From positions 57,816,001 to 57,880,000 of the forward strand of contig NC_072893.1 of assembly GCF_027943255.1 (NCBI RefSeq): 64,000 nucleotides of DNA. The letters run 5' to 3'. The notes beneath the pieces were generated by a model. That model was given only the letters and a program-made list of their open reading frames with translations. It had not been told where the DNA came from and did no database searches. Below are positions 11,205 to 23,009 of this stretch, one piece after another. How positions within the stretch are numbered: the first letter of the stretch is position 1; each line of letters begins with the position of its first letter. This stretch comes from Anastrepha obliqua. Taxonomy: Eukaryota; Arthropoda; Insecta; Diptera; Tephritidae. The translations under genes were made by a program, and so were the position numbers.

Positions 11205-11760
11205 CATCCATGGCGATGACATACCATCTCTATCAAAAAGTTTCCAAAATATATTCGGAAAATTCAAATATACAAATTATTTCTCCAAAGTGGTATTATC
11301 GCCCTCAAAGTAATCCCATAACAATTATGCTAGCGTTTGATCCAGCTTTCAAAACATTTCTGGAACTCTATTTTTGGTATAACCATCAAAGCCGTCTTCG
11401 ATTTTCCAATACTTCCTTTCGGCAACCAAAACGCCGAAGTGGTTCCCCGTAGGGTTTTAGAGCCAATCTAACATAAAAACAACGCAGACAGTCATATCAG
11501 TTGAATTAGATGGCTGTTGGATGGTATTCGTTTCGTTGGTGATCAAAAATTCATGGATATTGATGGCACTGTGCGACGGTGCGTTATCGTGGTGTAAAAT
11601 CCACTCATTGTTTTCCCACAAATCTTGCGATGTCGACGGTCTTCCACGACGTTCGTAATTCTCGATGGACTCAAAATCTCTTTTGAAGCGTTTATGCCAC
11701 TCGTAAATATCTGTTTTCTTAAGAGTGTCATTACCACTTTCCCAACATTTTTAAAGTCTT
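11205..11760 (-). pseudogene. DD34D mariner transposase, internally deleted
   Basis: The minus-strand frames give YEWHKRFKRDFESIENYERR plus GRPSTSQD (the linker of the N-terminal domain), joined directly to NNEWILHHDNAPSHSAINIH (the second catalytic Asp block, HHDNAPSH). Further on come NRVPEMF-KLDQ and DYFEGDN (C-terminal block). The first Asp block is absent and several frameshifts are seen. The order is that of mariner proteins whose C-terminus reads KRWHKCI...GDYFEGD. Confidence 0.65.
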
Positions 11761-11764
11761 CGCA

Positions 11765-12550
11765 CTGTTAGATGTTGCAAATTTAAATTCATTTTTAAAA
11801 CTGAAAAGCTCGAAAATTCTTGCAGAGGTAGATTTACTCAAGTTGGAGTAACTTGAACAAATATCAAAGATTTTAGTAGCAATATTAATCATAGATGTGA
11901 GAACTTAATAAAGAAAACAGAACTCAAATCACTTGACTCTGAGCGTCACCTGGCGGCTGTTCTGGGAACTTTTTGATCAAGCTGGTATGCCATCGAAAAT
12001 AAAACAAGGTCCATCTTAAGATCAACAATAGATAGGTAGCACGCAGCCTTCATAACTTATGAGTTCGGTTACACTGTGTCAAGGGTACTCATAAATTTTC
12101 TTCTAGCAATAAGTATATACTACCTCATCCACGTAAGTAAGGGTACTTAAATATTTTTTGCGGCATAAAATTTAAATTCATAACGAATACTTAATTCACC
12201 AACTATGGCAGACATTTTAATTCTCTATTATTTACTTTTATAGAATCGACAAGAATAAAAGGAATAAATTCAATGGCATTTATTTTACGAGTTTTGTCGA
12301 CTTAAAGTACAAAAAATTCTTTAATAAATACCAGCTACAACATAATCTCCATTTGTTGCCACAAGGACCGCTAGAGAAATAGGAGCAAAATACGCCACTA
12401 CAAAAGCGTACCATCCACGTCAAAACTGGATGGGGTAGAAAATAAAAATACATATAACATTAACTTTTCTACGCAATTGAAATTTGTAAATCTTTGTTTT
12501 TTAACTTAAAGTAGGGTTGCCAAAAGACAATACATTATCTTGAGTAGTTT
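11765..12550. other. AT-rich spacer, nothing recognised
   Basis: No gene, RNA or repeat was recognised between the mariner relic and the next SINE. Confidence 0.45.
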
Positions 12551-12556
12551 TGAAGT

Positions 12557-12795
12557 GGCCGCCGTAGTCGAATGGATTGGTACGTGATTACCAATCGCGA
12601 GTACGTATGTTTGAATCTCCGTGCATGAATATCAAACAATAGAAAAAGTTTTTTCTAATAGCGCTCGCCCTTCGGCAGGCGATGGCAAACCTCCGAGTGT
12701 ATTTCTGCTTCTGCCATACGCACGCCACAAATAGGTGGAGGAACGTGGCCAAATACCTAACAGAAGTATACACGCCAATTATTAATTTTTTTACA
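12557..12795 (+). repeat. tRNA-derived SINE copy with diverged head
   Basis: It starts GGCCGCCGTAGTCGAATGG (box A-like) and has a degraded box B (GTTTGAATCTC). It then follows the SINE body (TCTAATAGCG, CGGCAGGCGATGGCAAACC, GAGTGTATTTCTG) with a deletion in the middle, and ends GAAGTATACACGCCAATTA. TTTGAAG lies just before the head and again after the tail and may be a short target-site duplication. Confidence 0.8.
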
Positions 12796-15590
12796 TCTTT
12801 GAAGCCTCTAATTATGAAATTGTTTTTTTTTTTTTCAAATTGAAGTTCCTTATAATTTATAACACTTTTTATTATTACTACTTAATCCAAACCCAAGAAA
12901 AATAATTATGAGCTGAGGCAAATTAGGCAAATGATAATATAATATATTTTAAGTTCAAATCCTTAAATTTTCCGAGTACCATAATGTTTAAGGCAACAGG
13001 AATTTAAAAATTAACTCACACCTTTTTTTGTTTTTGACAAATAAGTTGGAAAGTACAAGTGCAACTACAAATCTGAGGAGAATTTTTGCCTGCGCTGTAC
13101 TTTAAAGCACGCCATTTAAAAAACTGAAAATGTAATCTGAATTACGCTTCCAATATGTTTCTATTCCAACCTAAGAGTTTATATTTCTATCCATAATTGG
13201 CAACTCTGAATACACAATTCATTCACATCTACTATGTTTTAATGCTGGTTCCCGAAGTTAGGCGCAGCCGAAGTGCAAACGTTATCTTGAAATTATTTGC
13301 ACCCAAATAGAGAGCAAAAAAATGCAAAAACTCTAGACCGTAGAAACAAAACAAAAAAGCAAAAAGTAAAGTAAACTGAAAACAGACAAAAAAATTGAAA
13401 AAGTAGGCTAAATTATTGCAAATCAATTGCACGTACTGTAAAGTAGCAACAATAGTCGCTTGAAAAAGTGTACTATTATGGGGGGAGAAACGTTCAGCAA
13501 AATACCCTTACAACAATAAGCGCAGCATCTGTTTTCATTTTTACGGCGAGTGCTATTTTTTTTTTCTTCCAATTTTTGTTTGCCAGCCATTTTTATCACT
13601 TGCAAAAACATAAGCACTACAAAAGTGCCAACAAGCGATGTCGATCGAGTGGGTGAATGTGCACATACAACTTTTCTTGAGGCTTGTTATTCATGTATGA
13701 GAATACATACATACTTACATACCTTCGGTAGCGGCAAGGCAGCATTTACTGGCACGTTTCATCTTAATTTTTTGCCACTCAAATATTATTGCTTTTGTTG
13801 TTTGTAATTTTTCCCACTGTTGCTGTTGTTGGTTAAAGCTACATTGTTTTTTTTCCCCCTTTGCTCAGAAAGCAAATTTTATTGAGTTGTCGTATATGGG
13901 TTCCAAGAGCATTCACTCGTCTGCTTAGCATGCATTTAGGGGCAAGTGTTGCCTTGGTGTACAGTGTAGGAAACATTCTCAAACAAAAACTGGCGTGGGT
14001 CTCGGTGTATGAGTGCAAGTAAAATTAGCTACATTGCCAACTGGCAGCCACTTTGGTGATGTTGCCCCAATTGACGTCGTCGCCAATGCCTGCATGTATG
14101 CTGCCGTAGTTGTCAATGCTGCTGCTAAGTAGTGCTGCTGATGATAAAATATTTTACTATGTTTCCCACGACTCAACTACACTCACACACATATACGTAT
14201 AAGGGAAAACAAAACTCATAGTTTTTATTACAAATTCGTTTCTTACTGTTCACTGTACTTACTTCTGCTTGTGGTGTTCTTCTTCATTTTGCTATTCTTC
14301 ATCTGCTGCTTCCCTTTAACATCCGGCCCTTTACTTCCTATTTCAGTGTTTGCTGAAGTATTGAGTAATCGGTTACAGCTGCTAGAATGCGCAAATAATT
14401 TGGACCAAAACAAATGTTGCTGCCACAGTTGCAACTACGCTAAAGCTTACAACAACAAGGCAAATAACAATATCATGACTATGAAAAAACACTAAAATTT
14501 CAGTTAGCAAATTTTGTATATGTGCATACTCGTACATATGTATAAGGGTATGGGTTTCGCCTACTCGTCGTTGTAATGACTGGTCACCATTGCGGTGCAA
14601 GCAAGAACAAGAAATCATTACGAAAGTAATTGTTAGTAAGCAAGCAAACTTACGCTGTGGCAGCATCTTCATATTGGAGTCATAACCACAATTTTTTAGG
14701 CAATGGGTGTGTTTTGTACAGGAGCGTTTTTGGTCGCAGTATTAAGCTAGGTTGCTTTAAATGTGTTGCTCGTTCGCAATTGGAACATTTTTTGAAGCCC
14801 TTGAGAATTTGTAAAGTTGTTATCTTATCTCCATCCTACTTCTGAGTTTCTACAAAATCTATAATCCTGTAAAACAATCACGACTGGCAAGGCAAGAAGG
14901 CAGTAAAGGGAATTCATAAAGTCAGTAGTTACTAATAATACAAGATTGTCAATGAAGTAGAAAGGTGTATAGCTTTGTTTTTACTACTATTTCATATCCT
15001 GAAAAAAAAAAATTTATAGAAATTACAATAAAAAAAAATTATTATGAGCATTTAAAAAAATTAAAGAATTTAATCTTAGACTAATTTTTATAACAAAATT
15101 AAAAAAACATTAAAAATTAATTATTGTATTAATTTTATTAAATATTAATTAATTAAAAATAAAAATTTTTTTTTTTAAATCAAAAAAAAAAAGAAAAAAA
15201 TTCAAACTTTCAAGTTCTTTCCACTATAGGAGTGGGTTGTATCCTGAATAATGTTGGGGAATGATTAAGTCTGATTTTTAATTAATTTATAAGTAAATGT
15301 AAAGTATAAAAATTTGTAAAATATAACAAATATTCTATTAATGGAATCTATGCTTATTTTACTTGAGAGTTTCTTTAGAGGCTGTTAAATGTTTTTGATT
15401 TCCGAATTTTGAACGGGATTCGAAATTGGCTGCGGATTTACATTTTCTTTGTGTGTCTACATATTTCAAAAATACTACTTAGTACTGCTATAAGTTCTGT
15501 TACAAGTTAAGTCCGTTTTTGGTATGAAATTATATATAATTTTTAATGAAGTTGATTTTATTTCATCTTGTAAATTAAAAAAAAAAATGG
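12796..15590. other. Non-coding stretch, mostly unique DNA
   Basis: No supported gene. 13600-14850 is relatively GC-rich unique DNA with TACATAC and TATG microsatellite strings and several short open frames without domains. 14990-15190 is a very AT-rich low-complexity block. Confidence 0.45.
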
Positions 15591-15594
15591 TTTT

Positions 15595-15995
15595 TATTTG
15601 AAATGGTCATCATTTGCTTTGATCCAAGTCTTCAAAAGATTAGGCCATTGAGCTAAGGCCAAGCAGCTCTCACGGTTTCCATGGATATTGACGTCACTGC
15701 TGAAACCAAAGATTATTTGCAATTCTGGATCCTTAAAGATCCAACGCTCCTCAGTGAAGAGATAACTAGTCAACTTGTTCGAACCACGCGAGGACGACCA
15801 CTTCTTTTTCTGCCTGCCACTTCAGACGTTTAGGAAAAACGATTATGGTGCGGTAAGCAAACATTCTCGAAATACTACTCGATTCGTAAATCTCACTCGC
15901 ACTTTTACCACTCTTTTTTAATGCAATCACTGCAATGCGATTTTCCTTAGCTCTCCACTCCATTGTTAACAAACGAAATTTACCACAAAACTGAG
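15595..15995 (-). pseudogene. Tc1/mariner (DD37D-like) transposase, internally deleted
   Basis: The minus strand reads RIAVIALKKSGKSASEIYES and then ISRMFAYRTI, a typical N-terminal helix-turn-helix of DD37D/maT-like transposases (pattern R.AVI.L...GKS...I...L...R.FVYRTI.R). The central region is missing, and the end reads ALAQWPNLLKTWIKANDDHF, a plausible C-terminal tail. It is too short and broken to act. Confidence 0.5.
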
Positions 15996-15999
15996 TATA

Positions 16000-17160
16000 A
16001 TTTATGAGTAGACAATGCATACGAACAAAAGCAAAAATAACGGAATTGTCAAAGAATTTATGGTAAGACTAATTATATGGCGCCACATGCCACGCAGCTC
16101 GACAAACAACCCTTATTAACTCGACTGATATTAAACAATTAAGTTACGTCACTCAGGCCAGCAGAGTCCTATTAAAAAATTAGGTGAAACGCAAAAAAAA
16201 AAAAAAACAAAAGAAATACCAACCTTTTAAGTGGAAAAGTAAGGGATGTAATATAGATCTGGTCGAACGGTGGACGAAAACGTGTTTGAAAATTTTACAA
16301 CACCCTGAAACTCTCATCTTATTCATCAAAAATCAATTTCTCGTAACCTCATCTGCAATACAAGTCGTATCTCTATTAATTTTTTAGCAATTTTAAGTTT
16401 TAATATGACTTTCTATCCAAAATGTTTGCAATTTTTAAATCAATAATGGATTTTGCGAAAATAGTATATTGAATGATTATTTGGAGCAAATTTGCAAACA
16501 GCCTGAAATTTACACAACTTTTTTTATACATACATATTTTTAACTTTGATGCCTTTTTTAGAATTGTACAGAAAAAAAATATTTACCTACATTAAAGGTA
16601 TTCCCAGATGAAATCGGTCGACAACGGGCCATAGTACACCATTCATTTGTTTCTAACACTATTAAACTTATTGGAGTTACCACCTTTTCCACTCATTGGT
16701 CATACTACAATTTTTGTTTGTTAATTTTTTATAAAAATGTGGATTTCTGAAAATACGCTTCATATGGAAGAAAAGTGTCAACATTGTTGGTTATGAAACT
16801 GTGTATCCAGAAGTTTTCTAAAGATTCTGATTATAAACTTAAAAATTTTGATGGTATAAAGTTTTTTTCGATTTACAGTGTTTTTATAAAAAATTATCGA
16901 AAAAAATGAAGCATGAAAAGTCTTGCTAGTTTTGGAAAAAGATGAAGCGGCTTAATTATGTGAGCACAAGTGTAAACACTTTCATTCATAAATCAGAAAA
17001 AAGGTAATCAGCACCTTATATTTTATAAAGTTCAACGAATTTCAAAATAATATTTATTGCATCCAAGTTTTCCGTCTCTGCCGATTTTCCATGTTGAATG
17101 CCAGTTGAAGGAAACGCTGTAAAAAGTAGTTATTTTTTAATATTTGAAGTTAATAAATAC
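16000..17160. other. AT-rich non-coding stretch
   Basis: No gene or known repeat was recognised. It includes an A-run near 16191-16207 and long A/T-rich segments. Confidence 0.45.
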
Positions 17161-17995
17161 TTCTTCTTCTTCTTGATTGGCGCTATAACCGCTTAAGTGG
17201 TTTTGGCCGAGTTTAACAAAGTGCTCCAGTGATTTCTTTCTCGGACTAACTAACGTCGGTTGAACACACCAAGTGAAGGCAAATCCTTTTCGACCAGATA
17301 TTTCAAACGCAGAGGAGATCTTTCTTTTCCTCTACTATCACCAATTAGTACCGCATCGTATACATTTCAACCTGAAGCGCTGGTATCCCTCCGGATAAAA
17401 TGGATGGATCACGGAGCTGCTGGAACTTTCTTAGATGGACTATGTCTATGTCATCGGAAAGCTCATAAAGCTTATTGTTCCATTGCTTACGATACTCCCC
17501 GTCAACTAACGTGCAAAGATCCAAAAATATTCCGCGAAATCTTTCACTCAAACACTCCAAGGTACGTCTCATCAGATATTGTCATCGTCTAAGCTACTGC
17601 GCCCTACATACACAGATGATCACGGAATATCATCGGCATACGCCAAAAATTGTACGCGCTTATAAACAAATGTGCCTGAGCGATTAGGTTCTGCGGCTCG
17701 CACGATCTTTTCCAGCATCAGGTTAAAGAAGTCACACGATAGCGAATCACCTTGTCGGAAGCCTTGTTTGCTATCAAACAGCTCGGAGAGGTCCTTCCCA
17801 ATTCTTACAGTGTTGATCAACGTCATCTTGCATGGTAATGTGTCTCTTGTTCCTTCTTCACCCTTCATTTTTCAGCTCGCCGTAGCGATCCCACATGGCT
17901 CACGTTGCGCCTGATCGAATGGCTTTATAGGCAAGGAACGAGAAATACTGTTCCATTGCACGTGTATCCCAGCTTGTTGGGCAGTACTCCCGTGA
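17161..17995 (-). pseudogene. RTE-type LINE copy with 3' end and internal deletions
   Basis: The minus-strand 3' terminus reads AAGCGGTTATAGCGCCAATC followed by AAG repeats, as in the intact element at 42.7 kb. Upstream are VRIGKDLSELFDSKQGFRQG, DSLSCDFFNLMLEKIVRAAE and FLAYADDI from the RT core, then SGATCAMWDRYGELKN and a piece matching TAQ...QWNSISRSL from the linker. Segments between these blocks are deleted and frames change, so it is a dead copy. It is most similar to the intact element and appears to be the same family. Confidence 0.8.
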
Positions 17996-19365
17996 GGGCA
18001 ACTTATAAATACAGTCGCCCAAAATACCAATCACACCCGAATACCGCCCTGCTGGCATAATTGCACCACTCCAGTTATTCACTTACCATCCAATCAATTC
18101 CTCCTTGCTGCTTGCCGCAATTTAGACTCATTAGGGTGAAACATTACGAGCGCCCTTTCCTTCCGCTCCACACCATTCTCTGTACGCGGCGAGGTAACAA
18201 ATGTAATAAACGCGAATGTGGCAGCTACAACGCAAATATACCGAGATTGCTCCACTTGACAGCAGCTTGCCACAGCGAAAAACGTGTTGTATCTACGTAC
18301 GTACGAGTGTATTGTGCATATGTATGTATGTATGTGTGCTCGCTACACACTTGTCTGTTCGCCTGTCGATGAGTTTGTAATGTTTAAAAAGGGATTTATT
18401 TTTTGTTGCCGCTCGTAAGCTTCTAATAATTTACTTGTATTTATTGCTTACACAGTTATGAGGTACGTACGTACGCAGGCTTCCTAGTTAGTCGCGTCCC
18501 AGCACAGCTGCCAAGTGCCAACTGCCAACATTAGCTATGATTGTTATTATTATGTTTGTTGTTGTTACGACGCGCTCTTTGTCTTGCTCCTGCCGCTGCT
18601 GCCACCATTGAAGCGCGTTCCCTTTACATTACCGTTACATGCCACCACATGTGCGCCATGAATTTTCTTTGCATTTTCATGCGCAATCATCTGTTTTATT
18701 CCCTAATAGCTCGCGACGCCCTTCTCCTCAGTTCTTAATGTTTCACTGCCTCGTTCTAATGAAATAATTTTACCCAAACAAAGTCCATTGCTCCCGTTGG
18801 CTTTAATTTGTAAATAATTACGCACGCATTTTTAACTACATTCGGTGATTTGTGTTGGAGCAATGCTGCACAGGAGTAGCAATAGCAACAATAAATTAAA
18901 GGAGTAAAATAAGAGATTCGCTAAACTCCTGCAAACTTGAAAATAGTTTATGACACTAACGATAACAGGAGCCTTTATATGGCAAGGTTGTGCGCCGTAG
19001 AAAGTTTTCTAACAGCATCCTTATGTCCTTTTTTGCTATAACATTTCACCTTTTTCTTTTTCCACATCTTCCACGTGCTAGCTAGAAATTTGTGCTTTTA
19101 TTACGTGACAAAAATGTGTCAGTTTTCGCATTTCGACTCTGCGTTCTTTGCTGATAAAAAGTATTTCGTGGGAATAGATGGTGTTTTTGTTGACATAAGT
19201 AGATGAAGTGTCCTGCTACTACCAGCTTAGACTATCTTTGAAGCTACAAAAACAGATTTATTTTTAGGTGAGTGAAAAGTTTTAGTACTTAACGACTTGT
19301 AACTTAGCCATTGACTTTGAGTGAAAGTATTAAGGTAATAATTTTTTTTTAAATATGAAATTCAA
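17996..19365. other. Non-coding stretch, unique DNA
   Basis: No supported gene. 18050-18740 is GC-richer unique sequence with GTACGTACG and GTATG strings. Open frames here (65-103 residues) have no recognisable domain. The remainder is AT-rich. Confidence 0.4.
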
Positions 19366-19369
19366 TGTA

Positions 19370-19556
19370 CGAGTCCTGGTAGCGGTTGGACAATACAAGT
19401 AAGGCGCCTTTCATGACCAGGTATATTAGTACGCAGAGGACTCGATCACCACTGAAAACATAAAACTTCAACATTATTTCTCTAACAATGGCCGCTTCTC
19501 GGCAGGTAATGGTAAGCCTTCGAGCGTATTTCTGTCATGAAAAAGCCAATCATAAA
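19370..19556 (+). repeat. Degenerate SINE copy
   Basis: The segment TCTAACAATGGCCGCTTCTC followed by GGCAGGTAATGGTAAGCC, GAGCGTATTTCTG and CATGAAAAAG matches the SINE body. The upstream 100 bp contain a weak box A/B-like arrangement (GGTAGCGGTTGG and GGACTCGATC). The 3' part is missing. Confidence 0.5.
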
Positions 19557-20195
19557 AACTCATCTGCCATTCCGATATTACATAACAACTCTCGACCAAG
19601 CCGCATACAAGAATTTGAAGCAGTAGTTTCGCCTAAGCCTTTTTCACGGAAGTAAGTCAGTCTATTATTTTGAAGCAATACAATCTCTGATAAAATGTCA
19701 TCTCTGCAACGCGACAAACACTGACAGACTATCATTGTTCAACTTCTGCTTCATTCCAATAATACAGTAGTGCTTGTCAATTTCATACCAGAATATCAAA
19801 TCATACCAGAATCAAAAATCTAAATTCGTCTAAGTTTTGGTCGACGAAAAACTTTCTTCCTACGATTAACATTACATTACTTCCTGTTACGATACAATCA
19901 GATAGGCAACTTCTCTCATACTCTCGTAATTTGAGAACGCTACTGCAAATTAAGGGAGCCTTTTTATTACTTTATTAAACTTAGGCATAAGGATACAATT
20001 AATATACTGAAACACTAGCGGCATAGGAGCTCCATTTAGATCAATCTATTTAGTTACAGAGTTTAGACTTACTTTAATGAGGTTCTCTAACTGGTAGGCC
20101 ATGGCGTTCATATTGTCTTAGCGGAGTCTGTAAAATCAAACTTCTGTCTATCATTAATATTATTATTATTTTTGAATCATCTGAGGGTAGGGTTA
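19557..20195. other. Non-coding spacer, nothing recognised
   Basis: No gene, RNA or repeat was recognised. Confidence 0.4.
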
Positions 20196-20945
20196 TCTCT
20201 TTTGGCGGCGAGGAGCTGGTAAGGTGCATGCATCAGTTTCTATGCAAAACATGGTCGGATGGAAGCATGCCTGCCGATTGGAATTTAAGTGTGCTCTGCC
20301 CAATCCACAAAAAGGTGATACTGCAATCTGTACCAATTATCGCGGGATTAGTCTTCTAAATATCGCCTTTGAGTGCAAGCAAGCGTATTGTGTGAAAGGC
20401 TGAAGCCCACCCTCAACCAACTGATTGGACCTTATCAGAGTGGCTTTAGACCTGAAAAGTCCTTCATTGACCAGACATTCACAGTACGCCAAGTCTTGGA
20501 AAAGACCCATGAAGGGAGAATCGACACACACCATCTTTTCGTCGATTTCAAAGCTGCATTCGGCAGTACGAAAAGGAGTTGCTTGTATGCTGCCATGTCT
20601 GAATTCGGAATCCCCACAAAAATAATACGGCTATGCAAGATTACGTTATTCAATACGAGCAGGCCGTCAGAATTGGGAAGAACCTCTCCGAGCCGTTTGA
20701 TACTAAACGAGGTTTCGGACAGGGTGACTCGCTGTCATGTGACTTCTTTATCCTGATGTTGGAAAAGATCGTACGAGCCCCAGAACTTAATCGCTCAGGC
20801 ACAATATTTTTTAAGAGCATACAATTGTTGGCGTATGATGATGATATTGGTATCATCGGCCTGGAAAACCGCAAAGAGAAATCGCAGAAATAAAGCAAAT
20901 GGGTTTAGTAGTGAACGAGGACAAAATGAAGTATATCCGATCAAC
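20196..20945 (+). pseudogene. RTE-type LINE fragment, RT core only
   Basis: Plus-strand frames read GGEELVRCMHQFLCKTWSDG, LSVLCPIHKKV, YRGISLLNIAF, GPYQSGFRPEKSFIDQTF, HLFVDFKAAFGSTKRSCLYA, FGQGDSLSCDFFILMLEKIV and LLAYDDDIGIIGL. They parallel residues about 520-780 of the intact RTE protein. The YADD box is changed to YDDD, and several frameshifts are present. Both the endonuclease and the 3' end are absent. RTE copies normally keep the 3' end, so a later deletion must have removed it. Confidence 0.8.
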
Positions 20946-21109
20946 GCAATATCTTCGATCCGAATTCAGCCAGATTTATAGAGTTGTTGAAATTTGCGGC
21001 TCTCATATTTTTATGTGGATACAAATGCCCCCACCATATAAGCATAATGAAAAAAAGCTAATGGCGATGTTCGCCTAGGGGGTGCCTGGAAGTCAACAAC
21101 CAATAAAAC

Positions 21110-21470
21110 TGAATGAGGGTAGCGTATATGTAGTTTTTCCTGAAAGGATCATAGCTGGTGACGAAACATGAATATCAGGTTGTAGTGTGAAAACCAAAAT
21201 CCATTCATCTCAATTACAGCGACCAGAAGAGGCAAGACCGGAAAAAAACGCAAAAAAGTTCGGTCAAACTTCGGTAAAGATTTAGTATATATTTTGCTTC
21301 GATTCTAATGAGTGCCAGAAAGTCAATAAGGAAAATGACTGTTTGAATAAATTAATTCGGGAAACGCCCTGAGTGGTGGAGCAATTAGTTATGGATACTG
21401 TACCAGGAGAATGTTCCAGCTCACACTTTGTTGCTTGTTTGGCATTGTTTTTTAATTTTTATTATTCTAA
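21110..21470 (+). pseudogene. Mariner-like transposase fragment
   Basis: The translation gives FPERIIAGDET followed by a stop and ISGCSVKTKIHSSQLQRPEE, ARPEKNAKKF. This resembles the first catalytic block of DD34D mariners (pattern RIVTGDETW...Y...TK.QS.QW...PRPKKAR). The downstream part is too degraded to read. Confidence 0.4.
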
Positions 21471-21769
21471 AAACCGAAAAGGCTTTCATGCAGATTTAGG
21501 GGAAAAAACCGCATAGCAGAAAGAGATCAACGTACCATATATCAGTATTTATTCATTGTTTAAATATATAAAGCCTATGAACAAAAAATTCTTACAGACT
21601 GCCAACACAAATTAAATAGGATTATAGGCTAAAATTCAGATGGTTAATGCAAACGACATTAGACAAAGAAAAATCGAGCTCGATAGGAGATGAGATCCGC
21701 TTGAATTCATTAAGAGCGCGAGCAATTGGTGCGTTTCGGGCATAATTTGTTTTGTAATACTTACATAAA

Positions 21770-22100
21770 AAGGGCAGAAATTTCGAAACCCTCTTTCTGG
21801 AACATTAAAGTTTGTTTTTTCCAGAAAGGCAGCACAGTCAAAATATCCCTTTATAATGCCATATAAAAAGTGAAGGAGTGAACAGATCTTCGACTTTCTA
21901 AAAGTTTGAGATTTAAAAAAAGTAAACGAGCAACATATGATGGAGCTTCTGCAAATCGTAAAGACCGCGAAAAATACTTAAGAAAATCCTTTTGAATTTT
22001 GTCAATCGTATTGATTGAAAATTGATGACAAGGCCTCCAAATAATAGTAGCGTACTCAAGAGGTCAACGTATAAAAGAGGATTGGAAAAGTATTGACACA
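21770..22100 (-). pseudogene. Jockey/CR1-like LINE, RT thumb C-terminus
   Basis: Joining minus-strand frames gives PLEYATIIWRPCHQFSINTI, DKIQKDFLKYFSRSLRFAEA, PSYVARLLFLNLKLLESRRS and VHSFTFYMAL. The pattern LEYAS.IW.P......I...IE.VQ..FL.......Y..R...L.L..LE.RR is the conserved end of RTs in Jockey/CR1-type LINEs, which lack RNase H. One stop is present within 110 codons and nothing recognisable follows. Confidence 0.6.
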
Positions 22101-22212
22101 TTGTATTATATTTGGACGGAGGATTACTGCGAATGGGACAAAATCTATATTCACGAATAAATAAATACTTTTCTGCTCTGGTTGGAAAATCCGGTAATGT
22201 ATTTATAATACA

Positions 22213-22400
22213 TTGGTTGGCAATTTGATCGTGCTCCTCCTCCTACTAATGCTGTGCGTATCGATGTTTTCCACAAATGGGGGGACCTGCAGTTCAATGC
22301 TGCCTTCGAACGGCAGCAGGCTTTTTATGAAAAGTTTTTCCATGGCAGAAATACTCTCCGAGGTTTGCTATCGCCTGTCAAAGAGCGACGGCCAGCTGAG
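22213..22400 (-). repeat. SINE copy lacking the head
   Basis: On the minus strand it matches the SINE body: GGCGATAGCAAACCTCGGAG, TATTTCTGCCATGGAAAAAC, CCGTTCGAAGGCAGCATTG and GTCCCCCCATTTGTGGAAA. It ends GGAGGAGGAGCACGATC. The tRNA-like head is absent. Confidence 0.7.
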
Positions 22401-22982
22401 TTTGCTTTCTACCATTCAACACAATTTTATAAACATTTGTATCGAAGCAACTTCATTTATTTAGGAAAATAATTATAAACAATCAAAAAATAGCTAAAAT
22501 TTTTATTAATATTTAAAAAGTATTTTATTGTTTTAATTGAAATAATATGTTTTTTTCATTATTTGTAATTATTTTTATATAATATAAAATTAATTATTAC
22601 TCAATATTACAATTGGAGCTCAAATTCGAAGTGTAATAAAAGTAAAAAAATCAGCATCTCTATTTTACCCAAAAAATATAAATACAAGGCGACCCAATTT
22701 TAGGAAAAAAAGTATTTTGAATGATATTCCATACATTATTACACAATGAATTAGTTTCAAATTGAAATTAAAAAACAAAATACCATAAAATTTCCTACAC
22801 CAGTTTTTTTCTGTAGAAGGTACAGCAAAATTATTTTTGTTTTGAATGATTTTTTTTACTAAATACAAAAATGAGTTTGAGTGTTGTGAATCTTATATTT
22901 GACACATTCCAATGTTTGTCTTTTTGTATACTGCAGCTTTCTACTTCGCAAATGTCAAATATGATTGGCGTACGACGCCATA
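22401..22982. other. AT-rich spacer, nothing recognised
   Basis: No gene or repeat was recognised before the left end of the DD37D mariner. Confidence 0.45.
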
Positions 22983-23009
22983 TACAGGGTTTGGCACTCG
23001 AAATAGGTA

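Noticed and set aside
18290..18340. TACGTACGTACGAG and GTATGTATG strings as operators
   Set aside because: Short simple repeats with no adjacent gene.
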